In this document: one piece after another, positions 34,948-43,304 of the stretch
Layout of the letters: every line of letters starts with the position of its first letter
How positions within the stretch are numbered: position 1 is the stretch's first letter
Origin: Novosphingobium mathurense
Lineage (GTDB): Bacteria; Pseudomonadota; Alphaproteobacteria; Sphingomonadales; Sphingomonadaceae
DNA length: 64,000 nt
Direction: 5' to 3'
NCBI RefSeq assembly: GCF_900168325.1
Contig: NZ_FVZE01000007.1
Location: forward strand, 62,001-126,000
Notes under the pieces: model-generated
What the model was told of the DNA's origin: nothing
The model's database searches: none
The model's input: the letters and a program-made list of their open reading frames with translations, nothing else
Translations under genes and position numbers: made by a program

Positions 34948-37116
34948 ATGCTCAAGGTGCGGTCACATCATCATCTCATGCTTGGCGCGGCAGCGATTGC
35001 CGTTGCAGCGGTGTCGACGCCGGCCATGGCCAATGAGACAGCCGAGAGCGCATTGCAGGTAGAACCGTCGACGGACGGAGATATCGTCGTGACAGCTCAG
35101 CGGCGCGCCGAGAATATGCAGAAGGTGCCGATCGCGATCACGGCGATTACCGGAGAAGCCCTTGTCGCGAACGGCATCTCCACCACGACCGACGTCGCGA
35201 TCATGACGCCAGGCCTCCAGATCCCTCAGGTGGTTGGAGCGGTCAACCCCCGCATCCGCGGCATTGGTGCGGCGTCGGCGCAAGGCGGCAACGAAACCCC
35301 GGTGTCGATCTATGTGGACGATGTCTACTATGCGTCATCGTCCAGCGCGACATTCTCGCTCAATAACATTGAGCAAGTCACCGTGCTGAAGGGGCCGCAA
35401 GGTACGCTATTCGGCAGAAATGCCACGGGCGGGCTTATCCAGGTCAAGACACGGGATCCGAGCACGGAATTCTCCGGCAAGGCAGCGGTCACCTATGGCA
35501 ATCTCAATACCATCGGTGGCGACCTTTATCTCACGGGCGGCCTGGCCGAAGGCGTAGCGGCCGACATTGCGGTATACTACCAGAACCAGCAGGACGGCTT
35601 CGGTATCAACACGACGACCGGAACCGAAGTCGGCAACTCTGAAGATTTGGCCATTCGGTCGAAGCTGAAGGTCGATGCCGGCGAGGACACGACCCTGATC
35701 CTGGCGGGCGATTACTCGACGGTCGATGCCCATGTCCCATCGCGGCGTCTCACATATGAAGCTGTTCCCTCGGCTGGACCTCGGTTCACCGGACGTCCTT
35801 TCGATGTGTTCTCGACCACGGATCCGATCTTCAAATCCAAACAAGGCGGTGCGAGCCTCACCGCAACCCACGACTTTGGAGCGGTCCTGCTCAAGTCGAT
35901 TACCGCCTGGCGCCGCTCGACGACGATCATAAACGGCATCGACCTTGACGTCGGTCCGCTACCGCTTGCGTTCGGCGATCAGAAGTTCATCGATCGCCAG
36001 TTCACGCAGGAGGTCCAGCTCTTCTCGGATGGCGGCGGCGCCCTTACCTGGTCATTGGGCGCCTTCTACCTCAAGTCGCGCGCGAGAGTGACCGACTTCA
36101 CCCTCAAATTTCCCGCATTTACCCGTTTGCCCCGCTCCGTTCACGCCGTGGAATCACTCTCGGGATTCGGGCAGGCCACGCTCCGCTTGGGCGAGGCGAC
36201 TTCGGTGACGGCGGGAATTCGCTACTCGCACGAAATTCGCGATTTCGCGATATCCGGCACCGTGATAAACGTCGGCGGACCAACCGTCGATTTTCCCGAA
36301 AAGACGGATCGCCAAGAGACAAACGAGCCCACATGGCGACTGGCGATCGATCACAATTTCTCCAATAACCTCATGGTCTATGCGTCCTATAATCGCGGGT
36401 TCAAGACGGGTGGATTCAACCATACCCAGTTCATAACCGCGATCGAACAGGTGCTTCCCGAAAAGCTGGATGCCTATGAGGTTGGTTTCAAATCGCAGAT
36501 GTTCGATCGAGCGCTTCGTCTCAATGCCTCGGCATATTACTACGACTACCGAGACATTCAGCTCACTGCCTTTTCGGCATTTGGCCAGCGTATCGTGAAT
36601 GGACCGAAAGCCAAGATTTACGGCCTCGACTTCGATATCGAGGCCCAGCTGTCAGACCGACTGACATTGACGGGTGGCGCGGCGATCATCCGGAGCGAGT
36701 TCGGCACATTTACGAACGCCACTATCACAACACCGTCCCCCACGGGCGGCAATATCATCGGCCCCGGCGACGCCACTGGAAACGAGCTGCCCAATGCGCC
36801 CGACTGGACGGTCAATGCAGCATTGACCTACGATTTGCCGCTAGGGTTTGCCAATTCGCGGTGGAACATCAATTATTTCCACAGCGATGGGTGGTTTGGC
36901 TCGGAGGACAACCGCCTGTTCCAGCGTCCCTATGACATTTTGAACGCCTCGGTCAATTTTACCTTCGGGGACCAGGATCGTTTTAATCTGAGGCTCTGGG
37001 GAAAGAATATCACAAATACCGTCTATGCGGCGCAGTTCAGTGCCCAGCCCTTCGGGGACGCGGTGCACATATCGCCGGGTCGTACCTTTGGCGCGACGAT
37101 CGGGGTCGAGTTTTGA
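34948..37116 (+). CDS. TonB-dependent outer-membrane receptor
   Basis: The protein is 722 aa from ATG 34948 with AGGAGGGG upstream. A signal peptide occupies about residues 1-27, ending AMA. A TonB box-like DIVVTAQRR is followed by a plug (VPIAITAITGEAL, then VTVLKGPQGTLFGRNATGG) and a 22-strand barrel ending in FGATIGVEF with a terminal Phe. It belongs to the sphingomonad type without an STN domain, usually importing aromatic or other large organic compounds rather than siderophores. It is next to catabolic genes and is probably the substrate importer. Confidence 0.93.
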   Translation: MLKVRSHHHLMLGAAAIAVAAVSTPAMANETAESALQVEPSTDGDIVVTAQRRAENMQKVPIAITAITGEALVANGISTTTDVAIMTPGLQIPQVVGAVNPRIRGIGAASAQGGNETPVSIYVDDVYYASSSSATFSLNNIEQVTVLKGPQGTLFGRNATGGLIQVKTRDPSTEFSGKAAVTYGNLNTIGGDLYLTGGLAEGVAADIAVYYQNQQDGFGINTTTGTEVGNSEDLAIRSKLKVDAGEDTTLILAGDYSTVDAHVPSRRLTYEAVPSAGPRFTGRPFDVFSTTDPIFKSKQGGASLTATHDFGAVLLKSITAWRRSTTIINGIDLDVGPLPLAFGDQKFIDRQFTQEVQLFSDGGGALTWSLGAFYLKSRARVTDFTLKFPAFTRLPRSVHAVESLSGFGQATLRLGEATSVTAGIRYSHEIRDFAISGTVINVGGPTVDFPEKTDRQETNEPTWRLAIDHNFSNNLMVYASYNRGFKTGGFNHTQFITAIEQVLPEKLDAYEVGFKSQMFDRALRLNASAYYYDYRDIQLTAFSAFGQRIVNGPKAKIYGLDFDIEAQLSDRLTLTGGAAIIRSEFGTFTNATITTPSPTGGNIIGPGDATGNELPNAPDWTVNAALTYDLPLGFANSRWNINYFHSDGWFGSEDNRLFQRPYDILNASVNFTFGDQDRFNLRLWGKNITNTVYAAQFSAQPFGDAVHISPGRTFGATIGVEF

Positions 37117-37187
37117 TGCTCTGACCAGGACTGTTCGAACGGATCGCTTCTCGAGGCGACATCCGCATGACAGGACGATTTATGGGT

Positions 37188-37226
37188 GAGGTGGCTTCGC
37201 CAGAGTCCGACGCGCGAAGTCACCTC
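37188..37226 (+). terminator. Stem-loop after the TonB receptor
   Basis: GAGGTGGCTTCGC (37188-37200) pairs with GCGAAGTCACCTC (37214-37226) with one mismatch and a 13-base loop. A TTTTTT run follows about 20 bases later, so it is a weak intrinsic terminator or an mRNA-stabilising hairpin. Confidence 0.45.
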
Positions 37227-37397
37227 AACGTCGCACCACAGGCCTTTTTTGCTGCAGATGTCTTGAACGATGGATGCCGCCGCCGCCGCTCTGTCCGCCC
37301 GACAAGCGTGGCGGACGTCCGTCGCATGATATGAGCAAAGCTGACGTTTCGCTGCCTGCGCGGGTGACACGGCGGCCTGCCAGGTCGATTTCCGCCG

Positions 37398-38522
37398 ATG
37401 GATTTGACCGTGGCGCTTGGGGAGTTTGATTTCGTTATGCGTGACAATAGCCCGATCGTCCAGATTTCGAAGCTGATTGAAGAGGCTCGAAATGGCAGGA
37501 TGTTCATTGTCATCGACGAGGATAGTCCGGGCGCATCGGGTAACCTGGTAATCCCGGCGCAGGTGGCAACGCCGGATGCAATTAACTTCATGGCCAAGCA
37601 TGGCCGGGGGCTGATCTGCCTGGCGCTCACTGAAGCACGGGCCGAGGAGTTGGCCCTCAGTCAAATGCCGCGCCAAAATGCGAAGCGCGATGATGCGGCA
37701 TTCACCGTTTCGATCGAGGCTCGGACGGGTGTGACAACCGGAATTTCAGCTGCGGATCGTGCGCGCACCGTGGCAGTCGCCGTCGATGCAGGGACAGGGA
37801 GTGACGATATCGTCAGTCCGGGCCATGTCTTTCCTCTGGTGGCCCGCGACGGCGGCGTCTTGGTCCGTGCCGGCCACACCGAGGCGGCTGTCGATGTCGC
37901 CCGGCTCGCGGGTCTCAACCCATCCGGTGTCATATGCAAGGTCATGAACGACGCGGGTGAGGTTGCCGCGCACGATGAGCTGCTGTCGTTCGCCCGGAGC
38001 CACGATCTCATGGTGGGGACGATAAGAGACCTCATCGAGTATCGCAGACAGAACGATAATTTGGTCGAACGCACGCATGAAGATGAGCTTGATTCCGAAT
38101 ATGGCGGAATTTGGCGTATCATGAGCTACCGAAACAAAGTCGATGGCTCGGACAGCACGGTTCTCGTCAAGGGTGAGATCGATTCAAATCTGCCGATCCT
38201 GACGCGCGTGCACACGCTCTCAGGTTTGGACGACCTGCTTGGTCGGGCCGGGCCGAGAAAGAACACGCTCCAACGTGCAATGGTTCAGATCGGTAGCGAA
38301 GGGGTTGGTGCCATTGTCGTTCTCCTCCCTTCTCGCCATGCTGATCCATTCAGAGGTGGCGACGAGACATTGAACCCCGAGTTAAGGAGCTACGGGATCG
38401 GTGCGCAGATCCTGTTCGACCTAGGGGTTCGGGACATGGTGTTGCTCGGAATCGAGGAGCATAAGCTCGTTGCTCTCGAGGGATATGGCCTGCGAGTGGC
38501 TGATTTTCGCGAATTGAATTGA
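37398..38522 (+). CDS. RibBA-like protein with catalytic residues lost in both domains
   Basis: The protein is 374 aa (ATG 37398, alternative ATG 37437). The N-terminal ~210 residues are clearly a 3,4-dihydroxy-2-butanone-4-phosphate synthase fold (QVATPDAINFMAKHGRGLICLAL, TGISAADRA, DGGVLVRAGHTEAAVD). The C-terminal part is GTP cyclohydrolase II-like (YGIGAQILFDLGVRDMVLL). The acidic loop normally DDEDRENEGD reads DEDSPGASGN here, the Glu after VIC is Lys181, and the cyclohydrolase zinc cysteines (SEC.TGD in the family) are replaced by HTLSGLDDLLG. Normal riboflavin synthesis is unlikely. A RibBX-like regulatory or new catalytic role is possible, and flavoenzymes surround it. Confidence 0.85.
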   Translation: MDLTVALGEFDFVMRDNSPIVQISKLIEEARNGRMFIVIDEDSPGASGNLVIPAQVATPDAINFMAKHGRGLICLALTEARAEELALSQMPRQNAKRDDAAFTVSIEARTGVTTGISAADRARTVAVAVDAGTGSDDIVSPGHVFPLVARDGGVLVRAGHTEAAVDVARLAGLNPSGVICKVMNDAGEVAAHDELLSFARSHDLMVGTIRDLIEYRRQNDNLVERTHEDELDSEYGGIWRIMSYRNKVDGSDSTVLVKGEIDSNLPILTRVHTLSGLDDLLGRAGPRKNTLQRAMVQIGSEGVGAIVVLLPSRHADPFRGGDETLNPELRSYGIGAQILFDLGVRDMVLLGIEEHKLVALEGYGLRVADFRELN

Positions 38523-38631
38523 TCCCGATTTTGTCAGTGTCCGACGCCAATGATCCGGAACGATTTTTTGGGTCTTCGACGCGCACCCCGACGTCCGACC
38601 GTTGAGATCCGAGCGTCGCGCGCAAACGGAT

Positions 38632-39916
38632 GGACACCCTGATTTACTGGTGGCGGTGAGGGTGTGAATGTGATTCCATCGTTTTGAGCGATGGAGGCGT
38701 ATGTGTCTGTGCAGCGTGGCTTTTTCGATCTGGATGAGCGGTATGCGGCGCTGTCGGCGGCGGGCGATCCGCTGGAGAAACTCGTGGCGCTGATCGACTT
38801 TGAGATATTTCGCCCCGCGCTGGATGCGGCCCTGCAACGATCTGACGGCAGCAAGGGCGGGCGGCCGCCGCTGGTCGCGGTGATGATGTTCAAGACGCTG
38901 ATCCTGCAGACGCTCTACGGCCTGTCTGATGCGCAAGCCGAGTTCCAGATCCTCGACCGGCGCAGCTTCGGGCGCTTCCTCGGCCTCAACGATGGCGACA
39001 ACACGCCCGACGAGACGACGATCTGGCGGTTCCGCGAGGGCTTGGTGCGCGCTAATGCCATCGACGCCTTGTTTGCCCGCTTCGACGCCCACCTCAGAGG
39101 TCTGGGCTATCTGGCCATGGGCGGGCAGATCGTCGATGCCAGCATCATCGCCGCTCCGCGTCAGCGCATGACCGACGAGGAGCGCGCCCTGGTCAAGGGC
39201 GGCGGCATTCCGGAAGACTGGGCCGCCAAGCCGGCAAAGCTCGCGCAGAAGGATCGCGACGCGCGCTGGACGCTCAAGCGCGGGCGCCGCAAGAAAGGCC
39301 CAGATGGCAAACTCATGGCCGAGATAGCCACGCCCATGTTCGGCTACAAATCCCACATCGGCATCGACCAGCGGCACGGCTTCATCCGCACGTGGGGCGC
39401 CAGTGATGCCGCCCGCTACGATGGCCGCGAACTGCCGAACCTGATCGATCCGGCCAACACCGGCAGCGCGATCTGGGCGGATACCGCCTATCGCAGCCAA
39501 AAGAACGAGCGGGCTATCCTGCGCGCGGGGCTGGTATCGAAAATCCACTTCCGCCGCGCACCAGGAAAGCCGCTTCCCACGCAGCGCCAACGCGCCAATG
39601 CCGCCCGATCCAAAGTGCGCTCTGCTGTCGAGCACGTCTTTGCCACACAGAAGCACCGCATGGGCCTGTTCATCCGCACGATCGGCATTGAGCGGGCCAA
39701 GGTGAAGATCGGCCTCGCCAACATCGCGTTCAACTTCAAACGCTTCCTCTACTGGGAAAACCGGGCGAGCACCGCATGATCACGCGGCCAAGGTCCCGAA
39801 ACGGCCCGTAACGCCTACGCGGTGACCGGAAAATGCCCGGATATGGAAACCCGAAACGGTCGGCCTCGCACCTTCAGGTTATGCCCAGCACCGTGAGCGG
39901 GTAAATCAGGGTGTCC
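38632..39916 (+). mobile_element. Complete IS5-type insertion sequence
   Basis: The element is 1285 bp with 16-bp perfect terminal inverted repeats GGACACCCTGATTTAC (38632-38647 and complement of 39901-39916). A 4-bp direct repeat GGAT flanks it (38628-38631 and 39917-39920), and one intact transposase gene fills it. Matching duplications point to a recent insertion between the RibBA-like gene and the aromatic hydroxylase. Confidence 0.92.
38691..39779 (+). CDS. IS5-family transposase
   Basis: The protein is 362 aa. The N-terminal DUF772-type domain (RPPLVAVMMFKTLILQTLYG, then TPDETTIWRFR) is followed by a DDE core: Asp in QIVDASII, Asp in WADTAYRSQ and Glu in RSAVEHVFA, with a C-terminal IGLANIAFNFKR. 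It is uninterrupted and at the family's usual length. A second in-frame ATG lies 9 codons on; the first is equally plausible. Confidence 0.93.
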   Translation: MEAYVSVQRGFFDLDERYAALSAAGDPLEKLVALIDFEIFRPALDAALQRSDGSKGGRPPLVAVMMFKTLILQTLYGLSDAQAEFQILDRRSFGRFLGLNDGDNTPDETTIWRFREGLVRANAIDALFARFDAHLRGLGYLAMGGQIVDASIIAAPRQRMTDEERALVKGGGIPEDWAAKPAKLAQKDRDARWTLKRGRRKKGPDGKLMAEIATPMFGYKSHIGIDQRHGFIRTWGASDAARYDGRELPNLIDPANTGSAIWADTAYRSQKNERAILRAGLVSKIHFRRAPGKPLPTQRQRANAARSKVRSAVEHVFATQKHRMGLFIRTIGIERAKVKIGLANIAFNFKRFLYWENRASTA

Positions 39917-40149
39917 GGATGCTCCGCTCTCCTGCGGAGTTGTCACCCGTTTTAGAGCCGCCCGGTCGGCGATTCTAAAACCCAGAACAGCCTGGAAATC
40001 TGCGTCCCGGACGGACGAAGCGCGAGCCTTTCTTGTCCGGAACTTTACGCGGGGCGATCAGAGATGGCGGGACCGACGAAAAGGCGTGCGACCGCGACCC
40101 AAGTCCTGACGACCGTTCGGTAGCGGCCCGCGCGCCGGCGATCGCGCCG

Positions 40150-41775
40150 TCAGTGCGTTGCCGCCGATGCGGCCCTCCCGGTAAGCCGTGCCATCAAACC
40201 AGCCAAGTCTTCCGGCAGCTCGTCGCCTCGCCAAGCCACCATCTGGTCGGGCCGGACCAGCGTGAAGCGGGTATCATAGAGCTTCGCGATCGCCGGGTCG
40301 GGCAGAACCAGAACCTTGATTGGCACGTCGACCGCGATCGTGCTGTCCACCTCGGCTGCCGAGCCATCGCGCACAACCAGCGTGAACTCGGGGCCGAAAT
40401 GGTCGTAGAGCGAGCTGCCGTCGGTCAGCCAGGCGTGGGGAGCCAGCGAACCTGGCCTCGATGTCTGGAAATATTGGATCGCGTCGGTCGGCGCAGGCGG
40501 TGAACCATCGTCGGAGATGATCTCCGACTTGGTCAGGCGGTAGCCCTTTTGTGTGCCCAGGCTGTGGAATTCCTGGGTTTTCTCGCGAACGATGATCTCC
40601 TTGGCGCGCTGGCGCAGGCGCTCGCCCTCGGGCGTGTCATCTTCCAGCCCGGGCATGTAAATGTCGTGCGAGAGTACGTCGACGTTCTCGATCTGGATCT
40701 TGGCGACCCAGTTCAGGGCTTCCTGGCGCTCGTTCTGGTAGGACAGCAGCAGCCTGTCGCCACCCCAGCCCTTCAGCAGGTAGGCCAGCTTCCAGCCGAT
40801 ATCGACGCCGTCGAGCAAGCCCACGTTGAAACCGAAGCCACCAAGATTGGGGAGCAGGTGGGCCGCATCGCCCGCGATGGCTACCCGGCCCCGCAGCATT
40901 TCGGGCGCGATGATCGCGTGCATGTTGTAGCTACGACCGCCGATGAACTCCATCGGCGTCTCCTCGCCGAAACCGGCATAGATGACTTTGCGCACCTGCG
41001 CCTCGTCGCTGGCGTCTATCCCGGGTGGGCAGGGGAAACTGCCGATACTGTATTCCCCTTCGCGCACGCAGTTGATGGTAACCCCTGAGTAGCCCCCGTA
41101 GGAGCCGTTGACGAACCAGTAGAACGACGAGTGGCCGACCTTCGAGATGCGCTTCAGTTCAGGCACGCGCACGTGATAGACGAAGGCCGCCAGCATATTG
41201 CCCCGGCCCTGCAGTCGAATGCCAAGGCTTTTGCGGACCAGGCTCTTCGAGCCGTCGGCGCCAACCAAGTATTTGCCGGAGATTTCGAACTCCTTGCCAT
41301 CAGGATCGGTTGCGACGCATGACACGCCATCCTCGACTTCCGTGAACGATACCAGCGCGTGCCTCCACAGCAGCTTCACGGTGGGCATTGTATTGACGAG
41401 CTCGATCATCGTTTCCTCGATCGAGCGTTGTGGAATCCACTGTGCGTTCTCGGCGGCTTCCTCGACCCGTTCGGTGCCCACGAATGGCCGGTCGAAGCGA
41501 TGCAGCAGGTAGCCGTTTAGCCGTGTCGCGAAGATAACGTCGGGCTGCATTTCCGGATCGATCGGATTTCGCTCGGCCAGCCGGTCCGCGATGCCCCAGC
41601 GCCGCAGGTGCTCCATCGACCGGCTGTTAATGAGATAGGTCCGCGGCCCGCGGTAGTCGTCTTTATCCAGACACTCGAGGATCACGACGTTGATTCCCCG
41701 CCGCCCCAGTTCGATCGCAGCGCTCAATCCGGCGGCTCCGGCACCCGCAATCACAACATCAACGTTCATTAGCAT
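40150..41775 (-). CDS. FAD-dependent aromatic hydroxylase (MhpA/PheA-like class A monooxygenase)
   Basis: The protein is 541 aa. The FAD motif GAGAAG occupies 11-16. Central VGADGSKSLVRKSLG is the DG motif, and GRVAIAGDAAHLLPNLGGFG is the GD motif that binds the FAD ribityl chain. A C-terminal thioredoxin-like domain (DVPIKVLVLPDPAIAKLYDTRFTLVRPDQMVAWRG) is typical of the phenol and 3-hydroxyphenylpropionate hydroxylases. Such enzymes add an ortho hydroxyl to a phenol, which an extradiol dioxygenase can then cleave. A hairpin lies 43 bases upstream. Confidence 0.9.
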   Translation of the reverse strand: MLMNVDVVIAGAGAAGLSAAIELGRRGINVVILECLDKDDYRGPRTYLINSRSMEHLRRWGIADRLAERNPIDPEMQPDVIFATRLNGYLLHRFDRPFVGTERVEEAAENAQWIPQRSIEETMIELVNTMPTVKLLWRHALVSFTEVEDGVSCVATDPDGKEFEISGKYLVGADGSKSLVRKSLGIRLQGRGNMLAAFVYHVRVPELKRISKVGHSSFYWFVNGSYGGYSGVTINCVREGEYSIGSFPCPPGIDASDEAQVRKVIYAGFGEETPMEFIGGRSYNMHAIIAPEMLRGRVAIAGDAAHLLPNLGGFGFNVGLLDGVDIGWKLAYLLKGWGGDRLLLSYQNERQEALNWVAKIQIENVDVLSHDIYMPGLEDDTPEGERLRQRAKEIIVREKTQEFHSLGTQKGYRLTKSEIISDDGSPPAPTDAIQYFQTSRPGSLAPHAWLTDGSSLYDHFGPEFTLVVRDGSAAEVDSTIAVDVPIKVLVLPDPAIAKLYDTRFTLVRPDQMVAWRGDELPEDLAGLMARLTGRAASAATH

Positions 41776-41817
41776 TCTCTCTCTGATGTTTCACATCTAG
41801 GTGGCTTCGCCGGATAC

Positions 41818-41840
41818 TGCATGGCTCTCTGAGCCATGCA
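41818..41840. promoter_or_regulatory. Perfect hairpin upstream of the aromatic hydroxylase
   Basis: TGCATGGCTC (41818-41827) and GAGCCATGCA (41831-41840) are perfect inverted copies with a TCT loop. On the minus strand it is downstream of the E2 stop by about 195 bases and upstream of the hydroxylase start by 43 bases. No T run follows, so an operator or RNA hairpin is more likely than an intrinsic terminator. Confidence 0.5.
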
Positions 41841-42033
41841 ATTTGCGTGTTGGAATCATCACGCCGTGAGTTGCCAGGCGCTCAGGCCTAATCGGGCTAA
41901 TAGAGCTAGGGAATGGCTCTGCGGCTCGTGGCGCTGAGAGAACAGAGATCGCGCACGACCCGGCAATACGTAACAAGAGATTCGAGTATTGCCTTTAGAT
42001 TCTGCTGTGGGGGCGGTCGACCAGATCCGTCTC

Positions 42034-43302
42034 TCAACAAAGTAGTTGGATCGGGCTTTCGATGGCAAACTTGAGTGCAGCCATGAAGCGAGCTGCATCT
42101 GCGCCGTCGATCGCCCGATGATCGAAGCTTGCCGAGGCAGCCATGATCGAGGCGAGGGCGATTTGGCCATCGACCTTCCATGGCTGCTCGATCGCGGCAG
42201 CGGCGCCGAGAATAAGGGCCTGGGGTGGGTTGATCACTGGGAACATCTGATCGATCCCGAACATGCCGAGGTTGGAGATCGTGGCTGTTCCGCCCTGCCA
42301 GTCCTCGGGCAGGAGCTTGCCAACACGGGCCTTTTCGGCAAGCGCTTTGCTTTGCACTGCGATCGCCGAGAGCGAGGCATTGCCGACATCGCGGATGACC
42401 GGGGTGATCAGCCCGCCGTCGATGGCGACTGCCATGGCGATGTCCACGCGGGCAAAGCGGTGCAGGCTGTCGCCGCCGAACTGGACGTTGACTTCGGGCA
42501 CCTGGCTCATGGCGCGGGCCATGGCCTTGATCAGGATGTCGTTGACCGAGATCTTGATGCCGGTGGCGGCCAAGCTGGCGTTGATCTCGGTGCGCAGGGC
42601 CAGCAGCGGATCGAGCCGGCAGCGCGCGGTGAGATAGAAATGCGGCACCGTCTGCTTGGACTGGGTGAGGCGCCGGGCGATGGTCTTGCGTATTTCGGAC
42701 AGGCGCACGGTCTCGACCGGCACGCCGGCCGGCGGCGGGGCGATATCGGCGGCGGGCGCGGGGGCTGGCGCGGGCGCCAGAGCGGCGACCGGCGCGGGCG
42801 CGACGGGGGCGAGGCCAAGGTCCGCGCGGACGATCTTGCCGCGCGGGCCACTGCCGGGGATGCCGGCAAGGTCGATGGCGTGGGCCGAAGCCAGCCGGAC
42901 GGCCAGCGGGGTGGCGCGCGGATCGTCGGTAATCAGGGGGGCGGGTGCGGGTGCCGGAGCCGGGTTGGCCGCAGCCGGGGCAGGGGCCGGCGTGGCCACG
43001 GCAGCCGGGGCCGCCGGAGGGGCGGCGGGCGCGCTTGCGGCGGGTGTCGCCTGGGGGGCATCGGCATCCGCCAGCGTGGCGATGACCGTGCCGACCTTCA
43101 CGTCGGTGCTGCCGTCGGGCACGAGCAGGGCCTCGACCCGGCCCTCGTCGGCGCTCTCGTATTCCATCGTGGCCTTGTCGGTCTCGATCTCGGCGATGAT
43201 GTCGCCCGCCTTCACCACGTCGCCGATGCCGACCAGCCAGCGGGCGAGCGTGCCCTTTTCCATCGTCGGCGAGAGGGCCGGCATCCTCAGTTCAAGCGCC
43301 AC
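42034..43302 (-). CDS. Dihydrolipoyl acyltransferase (E2) of a 2-oxoacid dehydrogenase complex
   Basis: The protein is 422 aa from a GTG at 43302, with GGGGAA upstream and 2 bases after the E1 stop; the longer open frame is a shadow of E1. It has one lipoyl domain with Lys43 in IETDKATME, a long Ala/Pro linker (~80-190, interrupted by the E1/E3-binding domain near ATPLAVRLASAHAID), and a catalytic domain ending FDHRAIDG with the active-site His. It transfers the acyl group from lipoate to CoA. No E3 gene follows, so a chromosomal dihydrolipoyl dehydrogenase must serve. Confidence 0.92.
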   Translation of the reverse strand: MALELRMPALSPTMEKGTLARWLVGIGDVVKAGDIIAEIETDKATMEYESADEGRVEALLVPDGSTDVKVGTVIATLADADAPQATPAASAPAAPPAAPAAVATPAPAPAAANPAPAPAPAPLITDDPRATPLAVRLASAHAIDLAGIPGSGPRGKIVRADLGLAPVAPAPVAALAPAPAPAPAADIAPPPAGVPVETVRLSEIRKTIARRLTQSKQTVPHFYLTARCRLDPLLALRTEINASLAATGIKISVNDILIKAMARAMSQVPEVNVQFGGDSLHRFARVDIAMAVAIDGGLITPVIRDVGNASLSAIAVQSKALAEKARVGKLLPEDWQGGTATISNLGMFGIDQMFPVINPPQALILGAAAAIEQPWKVDGQIALASIMAASASFDHRAIDGADAARFMAALKFAIESPIQLLC

Positions 43303-43304
43303 GG

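Noticed and set aside
39942..39983. GTTTTAGAGC next to an imperfect inverted repeat, resembling a Cas9 repeat start or an integron attC
   Set aside because: Only one copy, no spacers and no cas or integrase gene nearby. The arm order is also opposite to attC.
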